This document shows positions 17,863-24,763 of a DNA stretch of 64,000 nt, in pieces (within the stretch, counting starts at the first letter, position 1; each line of letters begins with the position of its first letter). Source of the DNA: SIG351 sp045627045 (GTDB lineage Bacteria; Bacillota; Clostridia; HGM11327); assembly GCA_045627045.1 (NCBI GenBank), contig JAZQMY010000024.1:1-64000 (forward strand), in the 5' to 3' direction. The notes under the pieces are model-generated. The model ran no database searches. It was not told the origin of the DNA and saw nothing but the letters and a program-made list of their open reading frames with translations. Made by a program: the position numbers and the translations under genes.

Positions 17863-17890
17863 ACCATGTTCTTTATATCAGAAAATCTGA

Positions 17891-19468
17891 TTACTCGCTT
17901 CTCTGAACCTTTCCGAGGAGAGAAATTCTCTTTGAAAGGAAGAATGAGAGGCCGAATGCAGCCATAAGTGCTGCCGCAACGATTACGGTTATGTAGGAAG
18001 CTTTATCAGCCGTCTTGATTGCCACAAGCACAACACCTGATGAAAGTCCTGCAGATACGCCTTCAAAAAGTCCCTGAACCGCAAAGTAAATTGAAGATGC
18101 GCACTTGCCTGATCTCTTGTTCTCCTCTGCCGCAAGCTCTGAAGGAACAGAGTATGTGATTGAGAAGAATGCACCTATTGCAAATGAAGCGAGAACACCG
18201 CAGGCGATCGCAAAGTAAAGTGCCCAGCCTTTCTTCTGTGAAAGACCGATCTCACTGCCTATCGCATAATCTGCAAATGTATCGTCTGAGCCGTCATAAA
18301 GAGCTTCTGCTCCGAGATCAATTATTCCGTTCTGATCTGCCTTGTATGTTCTTACGATCGAATAATCCTCTGCACCGCTCTCCTTTTCCTCATCCGTAAC
18401 CGCTACCTTCATTGACACAACGTAGTCAGTTCCGGGAGTAAGTCCGTCGATAAGTGCTGAGTTGCAAGTCATTTTTGATGTCTTCGGGAGGCAGAACAAC
18501 ATAAGAAGCATTGCAGCCGAGAAAACTACCATTACATATCTGAAGCCTGTTCCAAGGCCTTTTTTCTTTACAATCTTATTATAAAGGCAGATCGTTATCG
18601 GCACAGGTGCAAACGCCGATGCCATAACAGCTATCATGCTGATTCCGGTCGATGAGAAGAATTCGTTGATACCGCTGAGGAAAAGCTGAAGTCCGAAGTT
18701 CATCACAAAGAGAACGCAGAGCCAGTACATAAACGGTCTGTCCTTGACTGACAATCTGAATGATTCAAAAATGTTGACGCCCTTTGCATCTCCCTCTTCT
18801 CTTGCAACAGGCTCATCCTTTGTTGAATGCTCCTTAATGAAGAAGAACGGTATTATCATTGAAAGGCTGAGCGGAATTGCGCACAAAGCAACAATTCTGA
18901 TGTTTATGCCGCCGTTTACGAAAATCGGAACGAGTGCATAGCTCATGCTGAAGTATACAACGTCGCAGATGGACTTTGTATTGGAAAGAAGCATTCTTTC
19001 CTTGTCTGTTTCAACGATTTCCGCAAATGTTGCATAATACGTTACCATTGTTAGCGTATAGAACGCATAGAACAGACAAAGTATGAGTGCAAACCAGATC
19101 GTATTGAGAACGGAAGCTGTATTATTGAGCGGAAAAAGAAAAAGAACATATGCAATAATCATCGGAACGAAACCAATAATAATAGCCGGCTTTCTTCTGC
19201 CCCATTTTGTTTTCAGGTTATCCGTAAAGGATGACATCGGAATATCAATAAGACCGTCAACAATCTTTGCAACGAGGATAAGCACACCCCAGATGCCCGC
19301 TACTACAAGGTTCTTATTCATATAAGTCCATGACTCAACGTGCTCCTTGAAGCCGCCGGTAAGAAGCGCACTGCACAGATATGAGCCTACAATGATATTC
19401 AGCATATTAACGCCGATACCCGAACATCCGTAAAGGATGATCTGCCATTTTTTTGTAAGTTTTTTCAT
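17891..19468 (-). CDS. GPH-family (MelB-like) sugar:cation symporter
   Basis: A 525-residue major facilitator with about 12 helices. The MelB-type loop motif is FTDNLKTKWGRRKPAII at residues 81-97. Unlike ordinary members (about 450-470 residues) it has an extra hydrophilic segment of roughly 85 residues at 329-413, between two helices, containing IDGLTPGTDYVVSMKVAV, which looks like part of a fibronectin type III strand pattern. Members carry glycosides, pentosides or hexuronides with Na+ or H+. The gene starts 47 nt after fakA with an AAAGGAG ribosome site and may be co-transcribed with degV and fakA; the substrate cannot be told. Confidence 0.85.
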   Translation of the reverse strand: MKKLTKKWQIILYGCSGIGVNMLNIIVGSYLCSALLTGGFKEHVESWTYMNKNLVVAGIWGVLILVAKIVDGLIDIPMSSFTDNLKTKWGRRKPAIIIGFVPMIIAYVLFLFPLNNTASVLNTIWFALILCLFYAFYTLTMVTYYATFAEIVETDKERMLLSNTKSICDVVYFSMSYALVPIFVNGGINIRIVALCAIPLSLSMIIPFFFIKEHSTKDEPVAREEGDAKGVNIFESFRLSVKDRPFMYWLCVLFVMNFGLQLFLSGINEFFSSTGISMIAVMASAFAPVPITICLYNKIVKKKGLGTGFRYVMVVFSAAMLLMLFCLPKTSKMTCNSALIDGLTPGTDYVVSMKVAVTDEEKESGAEDYSIVRTYKADQNGIIDLGAEALYDGSDDTFADYAIGSEIGLSQKKGWALYFAIACGVLASFAIGAFFSITYSVPSELAAEENKRSGKCASSIYFAVQGLFEGVSAGLSSGVVLVAIKTADKASYITVIVAAALMAAFGLSFFLSKRISLLGKVQRSE

Positions 19469-19515
19469 TTTCTTCTCCTTTGTATTTTTATAAACAGAGT
19501 AAATAATACTTTGTA

Positions 19516-21165
19516 TTATTCAAATGAAATTATGAGGTCATACACCTCGTCATCGGTCCGGGTTATGCAGACCTCCGTATAATGATATTCAGCGGAAACG
19601 TAATCCACAGTTTCCTGTATCATTTCCTCTGAAAATCTTTTTCCTGCAAAAAGATTGATTACATCCTTTTCCTCATCGGACATGATCCTGAATATTGCTT
19701 CCTTTGCTGCATCAAGAGTATTTTTGCCGACTGCAATCAATCTGCTGCCCGACATTGCCACAACGTCATCCGTAGTGATATCTTTCTCTCCGAACCTTAC
19801 ATTTCTTACGGCGTTCGTTACAATGACGGTATAAACGTTTGAAATAGCTTCCTCGGCGGTTTCTTTTACGGCATCAATATCGCTTTCTTCGTAATCAATA
19901 ATCGCCAATGCCGAATAGCACTCCGCAACAGACTTTGAGCCGATGACAACGACCTCCGCCTTATCATAAAGATCCTTCGCCTGCTCTGCCGCAAGAATAA
20001 TGTTTGAATTATTCGGGAATACAACTATCTTTCCGCTTCCTGCCGCATCAAAGGCATCTATGAAGTCGCTTGATGAAGGATTATAGCCGGAGCCGCCCTT
20101 CACCACAACATCAACACCCATATCCATAAAAATCTGTTTCATTTTATCGTCATTTGCAACGGCAACAACCGCAAATTCAGCCGTATGCCTGTTTGCCGAC
20201 ACTTCAACGGAGTTTTTATTCGTATTTGAATGCTGAACCGTCATATTTTCTATTTTGAGAGAGAGGAATTCGCCGAATCTGTGGCAGTAGGCAAGTATTT
20301 CCTCGGGCTTCTGCGTGTGACCGTGAACCTTTGTCTTGTCGTCCTCAAACGATACCACAACTGATTCCGCAATTTCGCAAAGGCCGCTTCTGAATGCATT
20401 CTGACTTGCCTCTTCGGCCTCATTCGTTGTCTGAATGAGGAGCTCCGTGCAATAGCCGTATTCAAATCTCGTGTCCTTATTGAATTTTGTGTAGTCTGTC
20501 TGCTCTTCTTCAGCCTGATTCTCCTCGGAAGGCTTCTCCTGAATCTCTTCTCCTGCCGCAAATTTTCTCATTCCGTCAAAGAAGTAAACTATTCCTGCAC
20601 CGCCGCTGTCAACAACGCCTGCATTTTTCAGGACAGGCAAAAGCTCAGGAGTATTTTCAAGCGATACCTTCGCCCTTATTATAAATTCCTCAAGGAGTGT
20701 TTCTATATCTTTGATCTTTGATGCATCAAGAGCGATTCTGCAATGCTCCGTTGCTTCTCTGAGTACCGTCAGGACAGTGCCCTCAACAGGATGAGCCACT
20801 GACTTATATGCCGAAAAAACGCCGTTTTCAAGTGCCGCTACGAAAGAAGAACAGTCTGCTTCACTTTTTCCGCTAAAGCTTTCCGAAAAGCCCTTGAAGA
20901 ACTGTGAAATTATGACTCCTGAATTACCTCTTGCGCTTAGCACCACCGCACTTGAGAATTTTTGTGCAAGCACGGAAAGCTCATTTTCTGAGCCGCTTAT
21001 CGCATTTCTGCCGTTCTTGAGTGTCAGTATCATGTTTGTTCCCGTGTCGCCATCAGGCACCGGAAAAACGTTGAGCTCGTTGACTTCATCACAGAAAACG
21101 GATAAATTTCTGATTCCGTATTCCATCAATCCACGATAGCCCGCTCCGTCCAATCTCTCAAGCAT
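19516..21165 (-). CDS. fakA: Fatty acid kinase FakA-like (DAK2/YloV family)
   Basis: A 549-residue protein with the DhaL-type nucleotide-binding N-terminal domain (NELNVFPVPDGDTGTNM near residues 33-49, SARGNSGVIISQFFKGF, VVDSGGAGIVYFFDGM), a middle domain (FEYGYCTELLIQT) and the DegV-like C-terminal domain (VVVKGGSGYNPSSSDFI, VVFPNNSNIILAAEQ). Length and domain order match FakA of Bacillota. FakA phosphorylates fatty acids bound to a DegV/FakB protein, giving acyl phosphate for phospholipid synthesis. The degV gene is directly upstream, 47 nt away, which supports this pairing. Confidence 0.92.
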   Translation of the reverse strand: MLERLDGAGYRGLMEYGIRNLSVFCDEVNELNVFPVPDGDTGTNMILTLKNGRNAISGSENELSVLAQKFSSAVVLSARGNSGVIISQFFKGFSESFSGKSEADCSSFVAALENGVFSAYKSVAHPVEGTVLTVLREATEHCRIALDASKIKDIETLLEEFIIRAKVSLENTPELLPVLKNAGVVDSGGAGIVYFFDGMRKFAAGEEIQEKPSEENQAEEEQTDYTKFNKDTRFEYGYCTELLIQTTNEAEEASQNAFRSGLCEIAESVVVSFEDDKTKVHGHTQKPEEILAYCHRFGEFLSLKIENMTVQHSNTNKNSVEVSANRHTAEFAVVAVANDDKMKQIFMDMGVDVVVKGGSGYNPSSSDFIDAFDAAGSGKIVVFPNNSNIILAAEQAKDLYDKAEVVVIGSKSVAECYSALAIIDYEESDIDAVKETAEEAISNVYTVIVTNAVRNVRFGEKDITTDDVVAMSGSRLIAVGKNTLDAAKEAIFRIMSDEEKDVINLFAGKRFSEEMIQETVDYVSAEYHYTEVCITRTDDEVYDLIISFE

Positions 21166-21212
21166 TATATTTCTCTCCTGTATATTTCATCAAACTAATC
21201 CCAACCGAGGCT

Positions 21213-22145
21213 TTACTTTCCCGTAACGCCCGACATTATTTCCTTTTCCTTTGAAAGATCCCCTGATATTTCATCGCCGAGATAGTACACACCTATCATT
21301 CCGGGTCCGATGTTTGGGCCGCATCCGTCAAAAACATCTGTTATAAGGATTTTTTTCGGCTGAACTTCTTTTTCAAGGATCGCTTTGAGGTCATTTGCAT
21401 ATTCTTCTCTGTCCGAATGAGCAATAAGAAGAGTCTGCTCCTTTACATCCTTTGCGGAAGCTGAAATATATTTTGCCGTAATGTCAAAGGCCTTCTTGAT
21501 TCCCTTTGCTTTGGTCAGAACAGTTGTGTAGCCGTCGCTGTTGCAGTCGCCCATAGGCTTTACACCTGCAAAGCTGCCCATAATTGCCTTTCCCATTGTG
21601 ATCCTGCCGTGGCGTGCAACGAAAATAAGGTCATCAATCGGTCCCATCTGATGAACCTTCTTCTTATTTTCCTCAAGCCATGCTATCGTCTCCTCAAAAG
21701 ACTTGCCTTCGTTTTTAAGTCTGCAGGCATTCATTACAAGCAGACCGAATGCACCTGACATACGGAATGAATCGAAACAATAAATCTCGGCATCGGGATA
21801 TTTTTCCTTTACGTTCTTTGCGGCAACCGTTGAAAAGTCATATGTCGAGCTGATTCTGGAAGAAAGTGACATACTGAGCACCTTGATTCCCTTTGAAACG
21901 TACTTCTCAAATGCGGCAAAGTATTCCTCCGTATTCGGCGGAGCAGTTGTGACCTTTGCGTTTCTCCCGGAAACGATTTTATAAAACTCGTCCCTTGAAA
22001 TATCGCTCCAGTCAAGTTTGGAATAATAGTCTCTGCCTTCGCCCATGCTTACGTGTCCCATAACATAGTCGTCAAGTCCGTACTCTTTTCTGATCTCTTC
22101 TGAAAGATCGCAAGTCACATCAGGTAAAATCACATAATCGCTCAT
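21213..22145 (-). CDS. DegV family fatty-acid-binding protein (FakB-like)
   Basis: A 310-residue DegV protein: VILPDVTCDLSEEIRKEYGL at the start, TTAPPNTEEYFAAFEKYVSKG, the fatty acid-binding SMSLSSRISSTYDFSTVAA near residue 95 and FVARHGRITMGKAIMG. DegV proteins hold a fatty acid and present it to FakA. The next gene is fakA, so FakB is the most likely role. GGAGGA lies 7 nt before the ATG, and a near-consensus promoter is about 95 bp upstream. Confidence 0.92.
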   Translation of the reverse strand: MSDYVILPDVTCDLSEEIRKEYGLDDYVMGHVSMGEGRDYYSKLDWSDISRDEFYKIVSGRNAKVTTAPPNTEEYFAAFEKYVSKGIKVLSMSLSSRISSTYDFSTVAAKNVKEKYPDAEIYCFDSFRMSGAFGLLVMNACRLKNEGKSFEETIAWLEENKKKVHQMGPIDDLIFVARHGRITMGKAIMGSFAGVKPMGDCNSDGYTTVLTKAKGIKKAFDITAKYISASAKDVKEQTLLIAHSDREEYANDLKAILEKEVQPKKILITDVFDGCGPNIGPGMIGVYYLGDEISGDLSKEKEIMSGVTGK

Positions 22146-22235
22146 ACAGTTTTCCTCCGTGGTTTCTATTAACTAATTTTATTCATTTCCGGCAGTTATT
22201 ATCCGTCGAAACATAAAATTCATAATATGTACATA

Positions 22236-22264
22236 ATTTTAGCACATATATACGCATTTGTCAA
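22236..22264 (-). promoter_or_regulatory. Promoter of degV-fakA
   Basis: TTGACA (22259-22264) and TAAAAT (22236-22241) with a 17-bp spacer on the minus strand. Confidence 0.75.
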
Positions 22265-22363
22265 GCATTTTGTCGAAAAATGTAACCTCTGCTTCACATC
22301 TGTCAACAGTCGGTTGCAAGGCATTTTCAGCAGAAAATGTGTCGCAAAAGGCATTCCGACCGC

Positions 22364-22390
22364 AAAAAAGGAAGCCATGTAAAGGCTTCC
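22364..22390 (-). terminator. Intrinsic terminator after the LURP-one gene
   Basis: GGAAGCC (22370-22376) and GGCTTCC (22384-22390) with a 7-nt loop, then TTTTTT on the minus strand. Confidence 0.85.
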
Positions 22391-22398
22391 TGTCATTT

Positions 22399-22896
22399 TC
22401 AGTTGCTGCTTGACGCACCCGCAGACGAATTTAAAGCTTCTATGCAGGCATCTATCACAAGCGTCGCTGAGAGAACTGTAATCTCGTCCTCCCCGTCCGC
22501 AATATCAATGCCGTACGCATCGCCCCAGGTGAACCATTCCTTTGAGATTACAGCAACAGTTCCATTCTCCCCTGTTATCTCGTAATCATGTAACCAAAAG
22601 TTACCCTTGATTTTCCAGTCCGGACCATGTACACTGTATTCGGGCTTGAAAAATGTAAACTCCTTCACTACCTCGGCGATCTGTTCTCCATTCCTGTAAA
22701 TATAATATTTAGGCAGGAATGATAAAAACTTCTCTGAAATAAAAGCCTGCTCGCTGCCGTTTGCATCATAAACGGTCAGCTTCTTTCCGAAGGAAAACGC
22801 TTTGCCGCAAACGGAATACTTTTCTTCTCCGTTTTCATCATATACCCAGAATCTGTCGGCCCATGAAAAGACCTTTTGTTTAAGATAAAGTTTCAA
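22399..22896 (-). CDS. LURP-one-related (YxjI-like) protein
   Basis: A protein of about 165 residues made of repeated short beta strands of the tubby-like/LURP-one kind: KLYLKQKVFSWADRFWVYDE, KYSVCGKAFSFGKKLTVYD, KYYIYRNGEQIAEVVKEF, YEITGENGTVAVISKEWFTW. I start it at the TTG at 22896, which has AAGGAG 8 nt upstream. A longer frame from an ATG at 22980 is excluded because the promoter (TTGAAA at 22942-22947, TATGAT at 22919-22924) lies inside it. The family may bind phospholipid or act as a scaffold; its bacterial role is not established. It is a single-gene unit with its own terminator. Confidence 0.85.
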   Translation of the reverse strand: MKLYLKQKVFSWADRFWVYDENGEEKYSVCGKAFSFGKKLTVYDANGSEQAFISEKFLSFLPKYYIYRNGEQIAEVVKEFTFFKPEYSVHGPDWKIKGNFWLHDYEITGENGTVAVISKEWFTWGDAYGIDIADGEDEITVLSATLVIDACIEALNSSAGASSSN

Positions 22897-22918
22897 TGTC
22901 AGTGCTCCTTTTTCTTTT

Positions 22919-22947
22919 ATCATATCACAAAAGTCAGGATTTTTCAA
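22919..22947 (-). promoter_or_regulatory. Promoter of the LURP-one gene
   Basis: TTGAAA (22942-22947) and TATGAT (22919-22924), 17-bp spacer, minus strand. It decides the TTG start at 22896. Confidence 0.65.
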
Positions 22948-22987
22948 TAAAATAATTCTAATTTCTGTCATGATTTTCAAAAAAGTG

Positions 22988-23016
22988 TTGACTTTTATCC
23001 CAATAAAAGTTATAAT
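22988..23016 (+). promoter_or_regulatory. Promoter of the plus-strand sugar isomerase
   Basis: TTGACT (22988-22993) and TATAAT (23011-23016) with a 17-bp spacer. It is back to back with the LURP-one promoter. Confidence 0.8.
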
Positions 23017-23053
23017 ATAGTTACCATAACAATCTTATTAAGGAGAATAAAAA

Positions 23054-23815
23054 ATGGCTAAAATTGAAAAATTAGGTGTTCAGCTTTACACGATCCGTGA
23101 CTACCTGAACACAGAAGAAGATGCAAAAAAGAGTTTTGAAAGACTTAAGGCTCTCGGCTTTGACGAGGCTCAGACAGCCGGCTGTGCTATTCCTTTCGCT
23201 TCATTCGGTAAGCTTGCTCACGATGCAGGTATCGAAATCGTAGGTACACATGAAGATTTCAATCTTATGTATGAAACACCTGAAAAAGCTATCGAAATCC
23301 ACGAACTCCTCGGAACAAAAATCATGGGTATCGGTGGCTTCGGCGCAAACACACTTCAGGATTACCTCAACTTCATCGACAAGGCAAACAAGGTTTGTGA
23401 AAACATCGGACCTAAGGGCTACAAGTTCACATATCACAACCACAGCCATGAATTCATCAAGTACTATGGCAAGACAGCTTTCGAGTACCTCATGGAAGGT
23501 CTTGATCCTAAGTATGCTTCATTCTGTCTCGATACATATTGGGTACAGCATGGCGGCGCAGATGTTCGCGCAACTATCGAAAAGCTTGCAGGAAGAATCG
23601 ATATTCTCCACCTCAAGGATATGGAAAGAAGACCTGACAATCAGTACATCACACAGATCGGTTCAGGTAACCTCTACTGGAAGGGCATCATCGAGACAGC
23701 TCTTGATACAGGCATCAAGCACTTCATCGTTGAGCAGGACTGCAACTGGATCGACAACGATCCTTTCAAGAGCCTCAAGCTCTCAAGCGACTTCATCCAC
23801 GAGCGTTTCATGTAA
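23054..23815 (+). CDS. Sugar phosphate isomerase/epimerase (TIM barrel)
   Basis: A 253-residue member of the AP-endonuclease-2-like TIM-barrel family. Visible marks are KLGVQLYTIRDYL at the start, metal/substrate residues in FTYHNHSHEF (about residue 133), CLDTYWVQHGGAD, ILHLKDM and FIVEQD near the end. Such enzymes interconvert keto sugars or inositol derivatives using a divalent metal; the substrate cannot be read from sequence. AAGGAG precedes the ATG. It is one of only four plus-strand genes, alone between a strong promoter and a strong terminator, and uses a narrow set of preferred codons, which suggests high expression. Confidence 0.88.
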   Translation: MAKIEKLGVQLYTIRDYLNTEEDAKKSFERLKALGFDEAQTAGCAIPFASFGKLAHDAGIEIVGTHEDFNLMYETPEKAIEIHELLGTKIMGIGGFGANTLQDYLNFIDKANKVCENIGPKGYKFTYHNHSHEFIKYYGKTAFEYLMEGLDPKYASFCLDTYWVQHGGADVRATIEKLAGRIDILHLKDMERRPDNQYITQIGSGNLYWKGIIETALDTGIKHFIVEQDCNWIDNDPFKSLKLSSDFIHERFM

Positions 23816-23830
23816 TAAATGTTCAATATT

Positions 23831-23859
23831 ACCGCAGGTTTTCAGGCCTGCGGTTTTTT
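23831..23859 (+). terminator. Intrinsic terminator after the sugar isomerase
   Basis: ACCGCAGG (23831-23838) and CCTGCGGT (23847-23854) followed by a run of T. Confidence 0.9.
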
Positions 23860-23976
23860 ATTTGCTTTTTCGCTTTGTTGCCCCCGATCTTGTTATTGTA
23901 TTTTGTACTTTATGTTAACATTTTTAGAATTATGTGATAATTTTATCATATTTTGTAATTATTTTTGAAAAGTCTA

Positions 23977-24005
23977 TTGATTTTTCAGACAATATGTATT
24001 ATAAT
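23977..24005 (+). promoter_or_regulatory. Promoter of hpf
   Basis: TTGATT (23977-23982) and TATAAT (24000-24005) with a 17-bp spacer. Confidence 0.7.
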
Positions 24006-24089
24006 AATATCAGAAAGCAATGAAAGCGGGTGATTTCCATGATATTATGACTTCAACGTTATAACACACATTGAAAGGAGAAAATTATC

Positions 24090-24626
24090 ATGAACATTAC
24101 ACTCATCACAAAAGGCTTCGAGCCTGTCGATTCACTCGGCAATCTCGAAAAAACAGTTAATAAGAAATACTCCAAGCTTGAAAGATATTTTCACGGCGAC
24201 GTGAACGTAACTCTCGTGATCAAGTTTGAACGTAACCTTTACAAAGCAGAAGTTACAGTGCCTTACAGCGGATTTGTTTTCAGAGCAGAAGAATCAGATG
24301 ATGATGCTTATTCAGCATCCAACACCGTTCTTGATAAGCTGGAAAGGCAGGTAATCAAATATAAGAGCCGCTATAAGAATAAATTCCGCTCAGATGACTT
24401 TGATGATATTCCTGTTTCAGATGAATACGAAGAAATCAATGACATTGAATCTTCCATCGTGAAGCACAAGACATATTCCAAAAAGCCGATGACAGTTGAG
24501 GAGGCTATCCTCCAGCTTGAGCTCACTGACCGCGATTTCTACGTTTTCACCAACGGAAACTCGTTTGAAGTCAATGTCATTTACAGAAGAAAAGGCGGCG
24601 GATACGGCATAATTGAGCCCGTATAA
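24090..24626 (+). CDS. hpf: Long-form ribosome hibernation promoting factor
   Basis: A 178-residue protein: the N-terminal S30Ae/YfiA domain (MNITLITKGFEPVDSLGNLE, RYFHGDVNVTLVIKFERNLY) and a C-terminal domain (KPMTVEEAILQLELTDRDFY, VIYRRKGGGYGIIEPV) that marks the long form. The long form binds the 30S subunit and joins two ribosomes into inactive 100S dimers under stress. It has an AAAGGAG ribosome site and its own promoter, as expected for a stress-induced single gene. Confidence 0.95.
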   Translation: MNITLITKGFEPVDSLGNLEKTVNKKYSKLERYFHGDVNVTLVIKFERNLYKAEVTVPYSGFVFRAEESDDDAYSASNTVLDKLERQVIKYKSRYKNKFRSDDFDDIPVSDEYEEINDIESSIVKHKTYSKKPMTVEEAILQLELTDRDFYVFTNGNSFEVNVIYRRKGGGYGIIEPV

Positions 24627-24675
24627 TACAGTAAGCTGTTACTCCTTCATATATTTCTTCTTCTTATTATCAAAT

Positions 24676-24710
24676 CAGCACGCCCACACAGGAATTGTGT
24701 GGGCGTGCTG
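24676..24710 (+). terminator. Strong hairpin after hpf
   Basis: Arms AGCACGCCCACACA/TGTGTGGGCGTGCT around loop GGAAT. No T run follows on the plus strand, so it may end or protect the hpf mRNA rather than act as a classic terminator. Confidence 0.6.
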
Positions 24711-24713
24711 CTG

Positions 24714-24743
24714 AAAAAAGCTCCCGGGTAAACCCGGGAGCTT
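24714..24743 (-). terminator. Intrinsic terminator of the ABC transporter gene
   Basis: GCTCCCGGGT (24720-24729) and ACCCGGGAGC (24732-24741), then TTTTTT on the minus strand. It faces the hpf hairpin next to it. Confidence 0.85.
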
Positions 24744-24763
24744 TGGCGGTATTGCCTTTGATT

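Noticed and set aside
22897..22980. Upstream extension of the LURP-one protein
   Set aside because: The promoter lies inside it; a TTG with AAGGAG at 22896 is the better start.
23250..23918. 222-codon plus-strand open frame over the sugar isomerase
   Set aside because: It is a +1 shadow of the isomerase frame, rich in Ser/Thr/Arg, without a ribosome site and running through the terminator.
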